From the NCBI GenBank assembly GCA_033398695.1, contig CM065812.1, positions 137,460,858 through 137,524,857 on the forward strand: a stretch of 64,000 nucleotides of DNA, read 5' to 3'. Both the position numbers and the translations under genes were made by a program. The DNA comes from Orobanche coerulescens. Taxonomy: Eukaryota > Streptophyta > Magnoliopsida > Lamiales > Orobanchaceae. Under the pieces are notes generated by a model. That model ran no database searches, was not told where the DNA came from, and saw nothing but the letters and a program-made list of their open reading frames with translations. Within the stretch, counting starts at the first letter, position 1; each line of letters opens with the position of its first letter. Positions 1 to 10,475 of this stretch are shown one piece after another.

Positions 1-387
1 TCATTGCCCACGCAGGGGATTTAAACCAAGTTTAAAAATAAACAGTCTAACTCCAGTATTCGACAAATGCAATGACAAAACATAAAAATACGGACTCGAG
101 CCACATCATCATGCCAGCTCATCCTTTGCGTGCATGTCCCGTGCCTGCTCCTCAGCTCTCCCGGTACCTGAAATGCATAAGACGCATTTCCCCCATTTAA
201 GGGTTAGCATTCGAATAGCTAGTGCAAGTACATAATTACACAACATTATATACATACACGATTCAATGCAAACAAATCGTTAGGAAAAATCATTTTGAAA
301 ATCAATATTCCGGAATATCACATTTACACCAAAACAGTATATCATCCAGTTTTCCACAACACAAATATCCACGCCTGGTAACTCGCG

Positions 388-600
388 ACCGTACCCATTA
401 GTATCGGCCCCAGAGGTCCCGTCGGACCGTCCCCAGGTGAGAAACCACTTCCGCGGCCGTACCCATTAGTATCGGCCCCCAGAGGTCTCGTCGAACCTTC
501 CCCAGGTGGAAGAACATCAACGCACGCACCCAAGTTCACTTCCGTGGCCGTACCCATTAGTATCGGTCCCCAGAGGCCCCATGCCATCCCCAGGTGGAAG
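388..600 (-). repeat. tandem repeat in R/U5 of A 3' LTR
   Basis: Three imperfect units each contain CCGTACCCATTAGTATCGG followed by a CCCCAGAGG…CCCCAGGTG block. On the minus strand the first-listed unit reads GGTCCGACGGGACC, a core also found in the LTR tandem repeats of the B and C families. Confidence 0.85.
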
Positions 601-1033
601 AGTAACCATCACAATCATTCAATAATCCAATTACATCATTCGCATCAAAACCGTACACACATAATGAAATATAATACATGTACTTGCCTTGGTTAATACG
701 ACGCGAAGAAAACGACGAATGAATAGGTTTCGGTCCGAACAATCCTCCCAAATCCGTCCCTAACACAATAATGATATACAACCGATCTCAACATCATGAA
801 TACGAAGAAATTCATCCTAGTTCTACCCGTTGGGACAATTCATCGAACATCAAGAGTGCATAGGGAGTTGAAATCGGTCAACGGTGTAATAACGGGATTT
901 CATCCCATCCAATAACAAGGGAACCAAGGATCACGAGTATACTATCGAAATCTAACAACAACATCGGTTAAATCGGATTAAAAGACAAGATCACCACCAA
1001 ACCCTCCCCAAATTCATACTAGGGTTAAAGGAG

Positions 1034-1046
1034 ATCTTACCTTGAT
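1034..1046 (-). other. predicted 5' splice site in A 3' LTR copy
   Basis: The minus strand reads ATCAAG|GTAAGATC, a strong plant donor consensus, with GT at 1040-1039, about 177 nt downstream of the TATA box. The 5' LTR copy at 8130-8142 is identical. Its function is inferred from the matching acceptor directly before the gag ATG. Confidence 0.5.
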
Positions 1047-1214
1047 TCGAAGCCGAACAATAGATGATTTGGTGTTGTGGTGATGATATGATGCTAAGTT
1101 ATACTTCCCAAACGGTGTTTGGATGAAAATCTGACGAACCCTCGCCTTGGAAGTCGCCCCGACGTGAAGAAGAGAAGAGGAATGAGAAAATGACGAAAAA
1201 AAATGACTCATGCC

Positions 1215-1228
1215 AGTTTATAAACTGA
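1215..1228 (-). promoter_or_regulatory. TATA box of A 3' LTR
   Basis: TTTATAAA sits inside the perfect palindrome CAGTTTATAAACTG, immediately downstream (minus strand) of the GGCCG palindrome array. The 5' LTR copy (about 8309-8320) is changed to TTAATAAAC. Confidence 0.6.
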
Positions 1229-1234
1229 CTGGTA

Positions 1235-1546
1235 TTATGGCCGTAACACCTCATCCATACGGCCGTAACTTGTGGATATTACGGCCGTAAGTACATGCAT
1301 TTACGGCCGTAACAAGTTTTATTGACAGGTCTGGGAAAAACCAACGAAGCTCACTTACGGCCGTATGATCTAAGAGCTACGGCCGCAACATTTCTTACGG
1401 CCGTAATTGGTACATTATACGCCCGTAAGTTGCTACTGGAGTCCCATGCAGGAAGAAAACGAAGCTGGCTTATGGTCGTACGGTGAATGACTTACAGCCG
1501 TAACTCTCGAACATTACGGCCGTAACATCAGGGCTTATGGCCGTAA
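1235..1546 (-). repeat. array of about 12 TTACGGCCGTAA-like palindromes (A 3' LTR)
   Basis: Perfect TTACGGCCGTAA copies are at 1279, 1301, 1395 and 1514. Variants such as TTATGGCCGTAA (1235, 1535), TTACAGCCGTAA (1492) and TTACGGCCGTAT (about 1355) fill the gaps, spaced about 20-45 bp. Most variants are CpG-type transitions relative to the copy at 8330-8641. The array lies just upstream of the TATA box, in the U3 enhancer position. Confidence 0.88.
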
Positions 1547-2061
1547 CCTGCTACAGACAGCAGTTGTGAGAAAAATAAAGCTCAACGACAACCAAACAGA
1601 TAGAACAGAGGTATACTAACGAGTATACGAAGATTTCCTACTGATGGGATGATTACCATAATCGACATGTGGCCCCGACTGTCCGGAGGTCAGGATAAAC
1701 GAATAACAACCGCAATGCCCAATATAAATTGGAATTAATAAAAATGACCCCAAACAATCCGGAATTCAAGATACGACGTCGGATTAACAATCCGAAACTC
1801 ACAACATGCTCTGCTCAACCATACGAACTTATGGAAATGGGAAAATGACGAAATAGAACGAGTTTAACGAGAATCGAATACACATGCGATAAAATATAAC
1901 TCAAGATGAAATTACGTAAAAACATTATCGAGACTCGTCCAAACGGAGAAACTCCAAGAACAAAATAGATTCAAAATTCCAAAACAGTGTCAAGCGAGTT
2001 GTTCGAAACGAATATACACCAAAAATAGAAATAACCAAAAATGAAAAATGCGGATATTACA

Positions 2062-2073
2062 TTATCTCCCCCT
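2062..2073 (-). other. polypurine tract of A
   Basis: The minus strand reads AGGGGGAGATAA directly before the TGTAATATCC start of the 3' LTR. This is the plus-strand DNA primer site of an LTR retrotransposon. Confidence 0.88.
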
Positions 2074-2096
2074 AAAAATAAGTTTCGTCCCAAAAC

Positions 2097-5002
2097 TTAC
2101 AACGCGAATAACTCGGGGTATCTCGACCTCATACTCTCCTCCGTTTCCCACGTGGCTTCCTCGGATCCATGCCTCGACCACTGCACTTTAACCAAAGGAA
2201 TGGTTTTGTGCCTGAGTTGCTTCACCCGACGCTCTAAGATCTGAATCAGCCTCTCCTCGAAGGTAATGTCGGGCCCCAACTCGATCTCTCCAAAATCAAT
2301 AATATGGTTAGGGTCCGGTACGTACTTCCTAAGCTGGGAAACATGAAATACGTTATGCACGTGGCTCAGGGACGGCGGCAAGCCTAACTGATATGCAAGC
2401 TCTCCAACTCTCTCTAGAATCTCGAACGGCCCAATAAATCTCGGACTAAGTTTACCCTTCCGACCGAAGCGGTAAACTCCCCGTGTCGGCGACACCTTAA
2501 GCAACACATGGTCTCCCACCTCAAACTCCAACGGCCGGCGACGTGTATCGGCATAAGACTTCTGCCGGCTCTGGGCTGTCACCAACCTATCGCGAATCAG
2601 AGCAATCTTCTCTCTCGTCTCAACTACCATATTGGGCTCGGTACCAATCAGCTCGGATGCATCGTCCCAACACAACGGAGATCTGCACCTCCTCCCATAC
2701 AATGCCTCGAATGGTGCCATTTTGATCGAGGCGTGCCAACTATTGTTGTACGTGAACTCGATCAATGGCAAGTGTGATTCCCAATCATCCTTCCAATCTA
2801 AGGCACAGGCTCTCAACATATCCTCCAGTGTCTGTATCGTCCGCTCAGACTGTCCGTCTGTCTGAGGGTGGTAGGATGTACTAAGTCTCAACTCGGTCCC
2901 AAAAGCTCTATGAACGGCCTGCCAAAAATGTGAGATGAACCGGCCGTCACGATCCGAAACAATACTCTTAGGGGTCCCATGCAACCTTACTATCTCCGCA
3001 ATAAACACTCGTGTCAGTCGGTCGACAATAACCCAAATCATGTTCATTCCAGTCCGAGTCCTAGGCATACTGGTAATGAAATCCATAGAAATATCCTCCC
3101 ATTTCCACTCTGGAATAGGAAGTGGTCGCAAAAGCCCCGTGGGTCGCTGATGCTCGATCTTAACCTGCTGACAGGTCAAATACTTCGACACAAACTCGCT
3201 AACGTCTGTCTTCAAATTGCTCCACCAGTAGTTACTCCTCACATCCTTGTACATTTTGCTCGTATCATGATGTATGGAGTAAGGCGTAGTATAAGCCTCA
3301 CTCAAAATCTTCTGCCTCAACTCAATGTCATTCGGTACACATAATCTGCCGCGAAATCTTAAAACGCCATCATCCTGAACCACAAACCCAGGGGCTTTCC
3401 CCTTCCTCACATCCTCCCTCAACTGGACTAAAAACGGGTCATCATACTGTTTCGCCTTGATATCATCAGTCAAGGACGAAGTGATCTCTAATGCATATAA
3501 CTGACCCTGAACTCTCTGAACCCAAACCTCGATATTTTGACAAATAAAATCCCGTTGGATCCTACTCTGTGGTGTAAGTACCTCTAACATCCGTAACGCC
3601 ATCGGCTTTCGGCTCAACGCATCGGCCACTACGTTAGCCTTACCCGGATGATAAAGTATCTCGAGGTCGTAATCTTTAATCAACTCCAACCACCTACGCT
3701 GTCTCATATTCAACTCTTTCTGACTGAAGATATACTTCAAACTCTTGTGATCCGTAAAAATCTTACACGACGACCCATAGAGATAATGCCTCCAGATCTT
3801 TAAGGCGAAAACGACCGCAGCTAACTCCAAATCGTGTGTGGGGTAATTCACCTCATAAGGTCTCAACCTACGGGACGCATAAGCAATGACCCTATCTCTC
3901 TGCATCAAAACACATCCGAGCCCAAGGCCCGAAGCATCACTATACACTACGAAATCCTCGTTACCCTAAGGTAATGCTAAAACAGGTGCGGTAGTCAATC
4001 GTCTCTTCAACTCGTCAAAACTATCTTGTCTATCTGCGGTCCACTTGAACTTCTGAGTTTTCTGGAGTAACTAGGTGAGTGGTCTAGCGATCTTAGAAAA
4101 TCCCTCAACAAATCTACGGTAATAGCCGGCAAGACCCAGAAAACTCCTCACTTCCTTCACATTCTTAGGCGGCTCCCAAACCATCACTGCCTCTATCTTC
4201 TGTGGGTCTACCCGAACTCCCTCTGCTGAAATCATATGCCCGAGGAACATCACTTCCTCGAGCCAAAACTCACACTTAGAGAACTTCGCATACAACTGCT
4301 CAGCCCTCAAAATGTCTAATACAATCCGGAGATGTAAGGCGTGCTCCTCCCGGCTCCGTGAATAGATAAGAATGTCATCGATAAAGACGACTACGAATTT
4401 GTCCAGATACTCAATAAAAACTTTGTTCATCAACTGCATGAACACTGCTGGGGCATTGGTTAGCCCGAAAGGCATAACCACAAACTCGTAATGGCCATAT
4501 CTAGTCCGAAAGGCAGCTTTCGATATATCGTTGTCCCGAATCCTCAACTGGTAGTAGCCCGATCGCAAGTCAATCTTCGAAAAGACTGTCGCCCATGAAG
4601 CTGATCAAACAAGTCGTCAATCCGGGGCAAAGGGTATTTATTTTTGATGGTTAACTTGTTTAATTCTCGATAGTCGATACATAAACGAAGCGATCCATCC
4701 TTCTTCTTAACAAAAAGTACAGGCGCACCCCAAGGCGATGCGCTCGGTCGAATATACCCTTTATCTAACAACTCTCCCAGCTGATTCTTCAACTCTAACA
4801 TCTCCGACGGTGCCATACGGTACGGTGCTCGATAAATAGGGGCCGCATTCGGCTCAAGATCAATAGGAAACTCCACCTCTCGCTGTGGTGGTAATCCCGA
4901 CAAGTCATCCGGAAATACGTCGGGATAATCACTAGCAACTGGAATTGACGACAAATCAACTCCACCATCTTCCGCCTTCAGAGCATAACACCAAGATGGC
5001 AC
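2097..5002 (-). pseudogene. pol: pol of gypsy A: RT, RNase H, integrase, chromodomain-like tail
   Basis: Reading from 5002 down: the linker and RT N-terminus (fingers, [17 protein letters not shown]) are open to about 4560, where a 1-bp loss shifts the frame. The RT palm with FIDD (about 4380) and RNase H (YSDAS, DHKSL) follow. Integrase follows with a zinc-binding region, then MDFI, SDRDGRF and GQSERT carrying D, D and E. The tail ends EEATWE…YPELF. Positions 4568 to 2097 are one frame interrupted by TAG codons near 4068 (expected CAG in PLTQLL) and 3965. The zinc region has Tyr where F has the first Cys of CLTCQQ. About 21-24 residues after IVDRLT are missing in frame compared with F. The copy is not functional. 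Confidence 0.9.
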
Positions 5003-6666
5003 AACCTGACCACAGTTCGAAGTTTCATCGCCTTCAAGGCGCTAATCACACTCCCCGATCTACCCGGCTTACAACCGACGAGAGTATGCTCGGTGACGTC
5101 TTCGGCCACTATCGAGATGGTACGAGTCCGATAGTTCATGATAGCACCGTGACGATCCAACCAATCGTCCCCGAGGATCAAATCCTCACCCTTAAGGTCT
5201 ATAACAATGAGGTTCAAGGGCCAATCCTGGCTCCCGATCCTCACTGGGCAATCCCTAACCTCCCGGTCCCCAACCATACGATCCCCGCTAGGCGTACCCA
5301 CTACAAACGATTCACACTCAAACAAGCAGTCAAAGTCAATACGACTCACACAATCCGAAGCAATAAAGGAATGGGTAGCACCCGAATCAAAAAGCACTGA
5401 AACTGGATGAGTAAGGATCTGAGTGGTACCTGACGCCACCGGAACGTCTGCCTCTTCTGTGCGCCTCATCTGGTACAATCGGGGGTGAACTGAACCCGAA
5501 CTCGACGCTGTATGGCGATCCGGCTGACCCCGACCCCTACCACGGCCCGAACTCTGCGGAACATGAGTAGCAGGAGTGCTGTGTTCCCTCGGATCGGCGG
5601 TGGTAGTCGGAGCTCTAGCGGCCCTGGTGGCCCTCTCACAATGAGCTGCCCGATGCCCGGTCTATCCGCAAGTAAAGCAAGTAACTAACGGAAATGGGCA
5701 ATCCTTCATAACGTGCTCGGGCTGACTGCAATTAAAACAAACTCTCCCGCCAGGTGCAACAGACTGGACCGAACGGTTACCCTGAGATCCACTGGCCTGA
5801 TGAAACGGCCTCTTCCCAGGTGTAGGAGCAGAACGAGACCTCGAAAACTGACCACCCTTACCGGCCGAGAATCCGCCATTAGTCTTCTGCTTCTTAGCTT
5901 CCGAAACCGACTCTGATTCCGGGACGACCATCTTGATCGCTAGAGCGCGATCCTGGTATTCCTTCAAAGTAGCACACATGAGTGGTGCCATACTCTGCCT
6001 GATATGCGGTTTCATGTGCATATTGAAGTAACGGATTTTATCAGCCTCCGTCCTCACCTGATCTTTCACGAAACCCAACTGCTGATTGTAAGAGATAATG
6101 GCCTGAGAAATCGGCACATCCTGGGGTGTGGCAGTGAAGAACTCCACAATCCTGCGTTCTTTGACTGGCGGCGGACAATATTCTGCTTCCATAGCAACCC
6201 TGAACTCCTCCCAAGTGGCCCGACGGTCTCTGGGCGCAACGGCCTCCCACCATTCCGCAGCTTCCTTATCCAGGAGGTACTGGGCAATATGTACCCTCCT
6301 GTCTTTCGGACAAGCTACGGCATCAAAGGTCCTGGACAACTGAAAGAGCCAATTCTCCCAACCGAGGGAGTCAGAAGATCCGGAGAAACGAGGAGGGTGC
6401 ATCTTAGTCACCGTCTGAAGCCACTTACTAGCTTCCTCTTCAAGTGTCGGGGGCGGATTCTTGCATCCACCTTGAGCTATCTGAGCAAGTTGGGCTACTA
6501 ACTGCTGAAGTACGGCAGTAGCCCCGGCGTCGGCATTATTACCCGACGGCACTGAGTGAGAGGCTGAGTCCGCAAAGGACTGAGAAAGTGAGCCCTCTTC
6601 ATTATCAGCACCCCGTCCACGGCCTCGGCCGCGTCCCCTAGCTGGTCTACCACGACCCCTCAACAT
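4978..6666 (-). pseudogene. gag: gag and protease of gypsy A
   Basis: I choose the ATG at 6666 because it lies one base after an acceptor-like TTTCTTCAG; it opens MLRGRGRPARG followed by an RG-rich N-terminus. The gag core follows (KWLQTV…FDAVA…EAAEWWE). A first CCHC-like knuckle (CFNC…H…C) is followed by a second, CFTC-G-stop-TGHRAAHC, cut by a TAG at about 5659. The frame then continues unbroken in the same phase into protease (FDSGATHSF, LGDDWLDRHG), so gag and protease were one ORF. The phase changes near 5000 before RT. The first knuckle has CSQPEHVMKDC, so its spacing is kept but a Gly is lost. Confidence 0.88.
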
Positions 6667-6684
6667 ACTGAAGAAATATGAAAA
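6667..6684 (-). other. predicted 3' splice site at gag start of A
   Basis: The minus strand reads CATATTTCTTCAG|T followed by ATG. The pyrimidine-rich tract ends in CAG one base before the gag start, exactly as in elements B (9487-9497) and F (40926-40941). Confidence 0.5.
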
Positions 6685-6901
6685 GGACAAGATCAGAAAG
6701 ATTCACAATTTACAAAGTTGGTATCACAATTCACAATTCCGAACAACGCAAGAAAACGAATTACAGAAGTATAAGAGTTCGAGGAGACTTACAGCCACGG
6801 GTTGCACAAAAGACGGTAGCATGACAATATTAGGTTCAACGACTGACTCAAACAACTTAACTAACAGACCCAAAATTAACCGACAGCCTAGGCATTCAAA
6901 A

Positions 6902-6918
6902 CCTAAGCTCCGATACCA
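6902..6918 (-). other. primer-binding site of A
   Basis: The minus strand reads TGGTATCGGAGCTTAGG four bases after the LTR end. Its first 12 bases match the plant initiator-Met tRNA primer motif TGGTATCAGAGC with one change. Confidence 0.88.
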
Positions 6919-7489
6919 TAAATGTAACACCCCAATTCACAAATGGGACGTTACATGCCGTAGAACCCCCGTGAGGTCTACCAGGCTAACTCATGACTCG
7001 TAAACCACAAAAATATCCCAAAAGATGCACTCAAAAAGTAAATAAGGTCGTGGCCTCGGCCAAAACATTTTAACGGAGTATATGAAGCATAAGTTAAATA
7101 CCAATTCATTGCCCACGCATGGGACTTAAACCAAGTTTAAAAATAAACAGTCTAACTCCAGTATTCGACAAATGCAATGACAAAACATAAAAATACGGAC
7201 TCGAGCCACATCATCATGCCAGCCCATCCTTTGCGTGCATGTCCCGTGCCTGCTCCTCAGCTCTCCCGGTACCTGAAATGCATAAGACGCATTTCCCCAT
7301 TTAAGGGGTTAGCATTCGAATAGCTAGTGCAAGTACATAACTACACAACATTATATACATACACGATTCAACGCAAACAAATCGTTAGGAAAAATCATTT
7401 TGAAAATCAATATTCCGGAATATCACATTTACACCAAAACAGTATATCATCCAGTTTTCCACAACACAAATAACGCTTGGTAACTCGCG

Positions 7490-7698
7490 ACCGTACCCAT
7501 TAGTATCGGCCCCCAGAGGTCTCGTCGGACCGTCCCCAGGTGAGCACTTCCGCGGCCGTACCCATTAGTATCGGCCCCCAGAGGTCTCGTCGAACCGTCC
7601 CCAGGTGAAAGAACATCAACGCACGCACCCAAGTTCACTTCTGTGGCCGTACCCATTAGTATCGGTCCCCAGAGGCCCCATGCCATCCCCAGGTGGAA
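7490..7698 (-). repeat. tandem repeat in R/U5 of A 5' LTR
   Basis: These are three units of the same CCGTACCCATTAGTATCGG-headed repeat seen at 388-600. The minus strand carries GGTCCGACGAGACC. Confidence 0.85.
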
Positions 7699-8129
7699 GA
7701 GTAACCATCACAATCATTCAATAATCCAATTACATCATTCGCATCAAAACCGTACACACATAATGAAATATAATACATGTACTCGCCTTTGTTAATACGA
7801 CGCGAAGGAAACGACGAAGGAATAGGTTTCGGTCCGAAAAATCCTCCCAAATCCGTCCCTAACACAATAATGATATACAACCGATCTCAACATCATGAAT
7901 ACGAAGAAATTCATCCTAGTTCTACCCGTTGGGACAATTCATCGAACATCAAGAGTGCATAGGGAGTTGAAATCGGTAAACGGTGTAATAACGGGATTTC
8001 ATCCCATCCAATAACAAGGGAACCAAGGATCACGAGTATACTATCGAAATCTAACAACATCGGTTAAATCAAATTAAAAGACAAGATCACCACGAAACCC
8101 TCCCCAAATTCATACTAGGGTTAAAGGAG

Positions 8130-8142
8130 ATCTTACCTTGAT
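8130..8142 (-). other. predicted 5' splice site in A 5' LTR
   Basis: ATCAAG|GTAAGATC lies on the minus strand with GT at 8136-8135. Joined to the acceptor at 6668 it would remove about 1.47 kb containing the tandem repeats, U5 end and PBS. The predicted exon between TATA and this site has no ATG after the expected start site. Confidence 0.5.
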
Positions 8143-8329
8143 TCGAAGCCGAACAATAGATGATTTAGTGTTGTGGTGATGATATGATGCTAAGTTATAC
8201 TTCCCAAACGGTGTTTGGATGAAAATCTGACGAACCCTCACCTTGGAAGTCGCCCCGACGTGAAGAAGAGAAGAGGAATGAGAAAATGACGAAAAAAATG
8301 ACTCCTGCCAGTTAATAAACTGACTGGTG

Positions 8330-8641
8330 TTACGGCCGTAACACCTCATCCATACGGCCGTAACTTGTGGATATTACGGCCGTAAGTACATGCATTTACG
8401 GCCGTAACAAGTTCTATGGACAGGTCTGGGCAAAACCAACGAAGCTCACTTACGGCCGTATGATCTAAGAGCTACGGCCGTAACATTTCTTACGGCCGTA
8501 ATTGGTACATTATACGCCCGTAAGTTGCTATTGGAGTCCCATGCAGGAAGAAAACGAAGTTGGCTTACGATCGTACGGTGAATGACTTACGGCCGTAACT
8601 CTCGAACATTACGGCCGTAACATCAGGGTTTACGGCAGTAA
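8330..8641 (-). repeat. array of about 12 TTACGGCCGTAA-like palindromes (A 5' LTR)
   Basis: It begins with TTACGGCCGTAA at 8330 and ends with TTACGGCAGTAA at 8630. More copies match the consensus here than in the 3' LTR copy, which lets the ancestral motif be read. Confidence 0.88.
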
Positions 8642-9157
8642 CCTACTACAGACAGCAGTTAGTGAGAAAAATAAAGCTCAACGACAACTAAACAGATAGA
8701 ACAGAGGTATACTAACGAGTATACGAAGATTTCCTACTGATGGGATGATTACCATAATCGACACGTGGCCCCGACTGTCCATAGGTCAGGATAAACGAAT
8801 AACAACCGCAATGCCCAATATAAATCGGAATTAATAAAAATGACCCCAAACAATCCGAAATTCACGATACGACGTCGGATTAACAATCCAAAACTCACAA
8901 CATGCTCTGCTCAACCATACGAACTCATGAAAATGGAAAAATGACGAAATCGAACGAGTTTAACGAGAATCGAATATACATGCGATATAATATAACTCAA
9001 GATGAAATTACGTAAAAACATTATCGAGACTCGTCCAAACGGAGAAACTCCAAGAACAAAATAGATTCAAAATTCCAAAACAGTGCCAAGCGAGTTGTTC
9101 GAAACGAATATACACCAAAAATAGAAATAACCAAAAATGGAAAACGCGGATATTACA

Positions 9158-9486
9158 ATTCTAACATCAAAATGAAGTATTTTATCCATCTCGTCCCGAA
9201 CTTGATCTTGGAACATATACTAGCTATTTGTTGAACGTCTTAATTGCCTCAGAAATAGGAACATCATCGGGTTTTAAACCGCCTGGGCTATTGCAGCCAT
9301 TTGGTTCACCATTTGTTGCATCACAACTGCAACACCAAAGTCGGCGCCATTACCAGTTGTGCCATCTTGAGTACCATCAGTACTGCCGGCTCCAGAAGAG
9401 TGTGACGTGGCCGCCCCACTGGCTGCCCCACGTCCCCGACCGCATTCACGACCACGACCACTACCTCAACCTATCCCTGCATACAT
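9158..9486 (-). pseudogene. gag: gag N-terminus of gypsy B
   Basis: The ATG at 9486 lies one base after CCTATTTTCAG, the same arrangement as in A and F. The translation opens MYAGIG, then a TGA (probably CGA to TGA in an RGRG run), then an Arg/Gly-rich stretch, an Ala/Gly/Ser/Thr linker and a Gln/Met-rich segment (MQQMVNQMAAIAQ) like that of A. A TAA follows near 9275 and the reading is cut by A at 9158. It is about 110 codons of a gag that is normally over 300, so it is not functional. Confidence 0.7.
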
Positions 9487-9497
9487 ACTGAAAATAG
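9487..9497 (-). other. predicted 3' splice site at gag start of B
   Basis: CCTATTTTCAG|T precedes the gag ATG on the minus strand. It pairs in principle with the donor AAG|GTAAAT at 10893-10892, about 167 nt past the TATA-like site. The putative B1 leader exon holds one short upstream ATG frame. Confidence 0.45.
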
Positions 9498-9701
9498 GAG
9501 CCAGCGAAAGCATCTCGTTGATAAGTACGAGAGAGAAACAATCACAGTTCAAGAAACGGAAGTACGATACGAGAAAACAAAAGAATCGAGTAAGGAAACT
9601 TACGAACACTAGAAGTACCAAGATGATGATGGCAGTGTGATGACGATGTGCAAAATCAGCTAGACCCAATTAACCAACAAGCCTAGGTATCCATAAACCT
9701 A

Positions 9702-9715
9702 GTTCTCTGATACCA
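9702..9715 (-). other. primer-binding site of B
   Basis: The minus strand reads TGGTATCAGAGAAC five bases inside the LTR end at 9721. It is initiator-Met-tRNA-like. Confidence 0.85.
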
Positions 9716-10239
9716 TTTTCTGTAACACCCCCAAGATATTCAGGATATATTACAGCGCTGTGGATCCCTACGTGGGACCCACCATCTCGGTTAGCGAGAA
9801 AACACACATCACCAAGATGCAAATTAAATAAAACGCCTGGTACAACCGGTAAATCAGAAATCATCGAAAATCACACATGAAATTTAGCATACAATCCATC
9901 TTCCAAATTTAAAACGCTCTAGTATTCGCAAGTACTATCTATCAGTTTACAAGTTTGAAACAAAGGTTTTAAAATGGACAACTGAAATAAAGGGACTGAT
10001 TTGCACACGTCAACAACATTGGCTAGCATCCTCGTACTACTCCAGTGCCCGCTCGACCGGCTGAACGCAACCTGAAATTCATAACACGAATTTCCCCAAA
10101 GGGGTTAGCAATTACGCTATTACAAGTAATCAAGGCATACCATTCCTTATACATCTCAGAGTGCATGCATCAAATTGTTTCAAAATAAAATCAATATGTG
10201 TCTTTTCCCGGAAAACAAACAGTCAATAATCACAGTTGA

Positions 10240-10475
10240 AAATCGTCTAGGATCGAGGCTAAACCACTGGTCCCATCGGAGGCCTCTATGGACCCTCCCG
10301 CACTGGCCATAGTTATAAATCACGCACATGACTCGCCTAGGACCGGGGCTAAACCACTGTCCCATCCGAGGCCTCTATGGACCCTCCCGGACTAGCTATC
10401 CAAACAAGCTCGTGAATCAGGAGCGAAATCACATATTCCTCCGAGGCCCCGTCGGACCGTCCCGGAGTGAGCAAA
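10240..10475 (-). repeat. tandem repeat in B LTR
   Basis: Three imperfect units are built on CATC(G/C)GAGGCCTCTATGGACC and a final GGCCCCGTCGGACCGTCC. They are the same repeat family as 14998-15233. Confidence 0.8.

Larger units (their letters stand above)
1..2061 (-). repeat. 3' LTR of gypsy A (partial)
   Basis: It is collinear with 7106-9157. In minus orientation U3 begins TGTAATATCC at 2061, directly after the polypurine tract. It contains an array of TTACGGCCGTAA-like motifs (1235-1546), a TATA box (about 1217-1226), a donor-like GTAAGA (1035-1040) and a three-unit tandem repeat (388-600). The stretch holds no protein-coding gene; the ORFs across it are repeat-derived. Confidence 0.93.
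1..9157 (-). mobile_element. Gypsy A: Ty3/gypsy chromovirus-like LTR retrotransposon, 3' LTR cut by window edge
   Basis: The order on the minus strand is 5' LTR (6923-9157), Met-type PBS, gag, protease, RT, RNase H, integrase, polypurine tract and 3' LTR (1-2061). Position 1 aligns with 7106 in the other LTR, so about 180 bp of the 3' LTR lie outside the window. The pol C-terminus has the VKVxW…EEATWE block typical of plant chromoviruses; I infer a Tekay/Del-like lineage. The element is inserted in the gag of element B, since B's gag reading stops at 9158. Coding is broken by two frameshifts and several TAG stops, so it is non-autonomous now. Confidence 0.93.
6923..9157 (-). repeat. 5' LTR of gypsy A
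   Basis: This is the complete LTR (2235 bp), bounded on the plus strand by TGTAACACCCC and GGATATTACA. It pairs with 1-2061 with scattered differences, many at CpG sites. U3 lies at the high-coordinate end. There is no coding content. Confidence 0.93.

Noticed and set aside
342..587. ORF with repeated GPILMGT segments in the A LTR
   Set aside because: It is the translation of the LTR tandem repeat; it is not kept in the same form in the 5' LTR and has no gene context.
1235..1546. CRISPR-like look of regularly spaced palindromic repeats
   Set aside because: The motifs are only 12-14 bp, irregularly spaced, and lie in the U3 of eukaryotic LTRs; there are no cas genes.
5659..5661. TAG between gag and protease of A as programmed readthrough
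   Set aside because: The stop falls inside the second zinc knuckle, so readthrough would be required to finish gag; F has Lys there and no stop. A point mutation is simpler.
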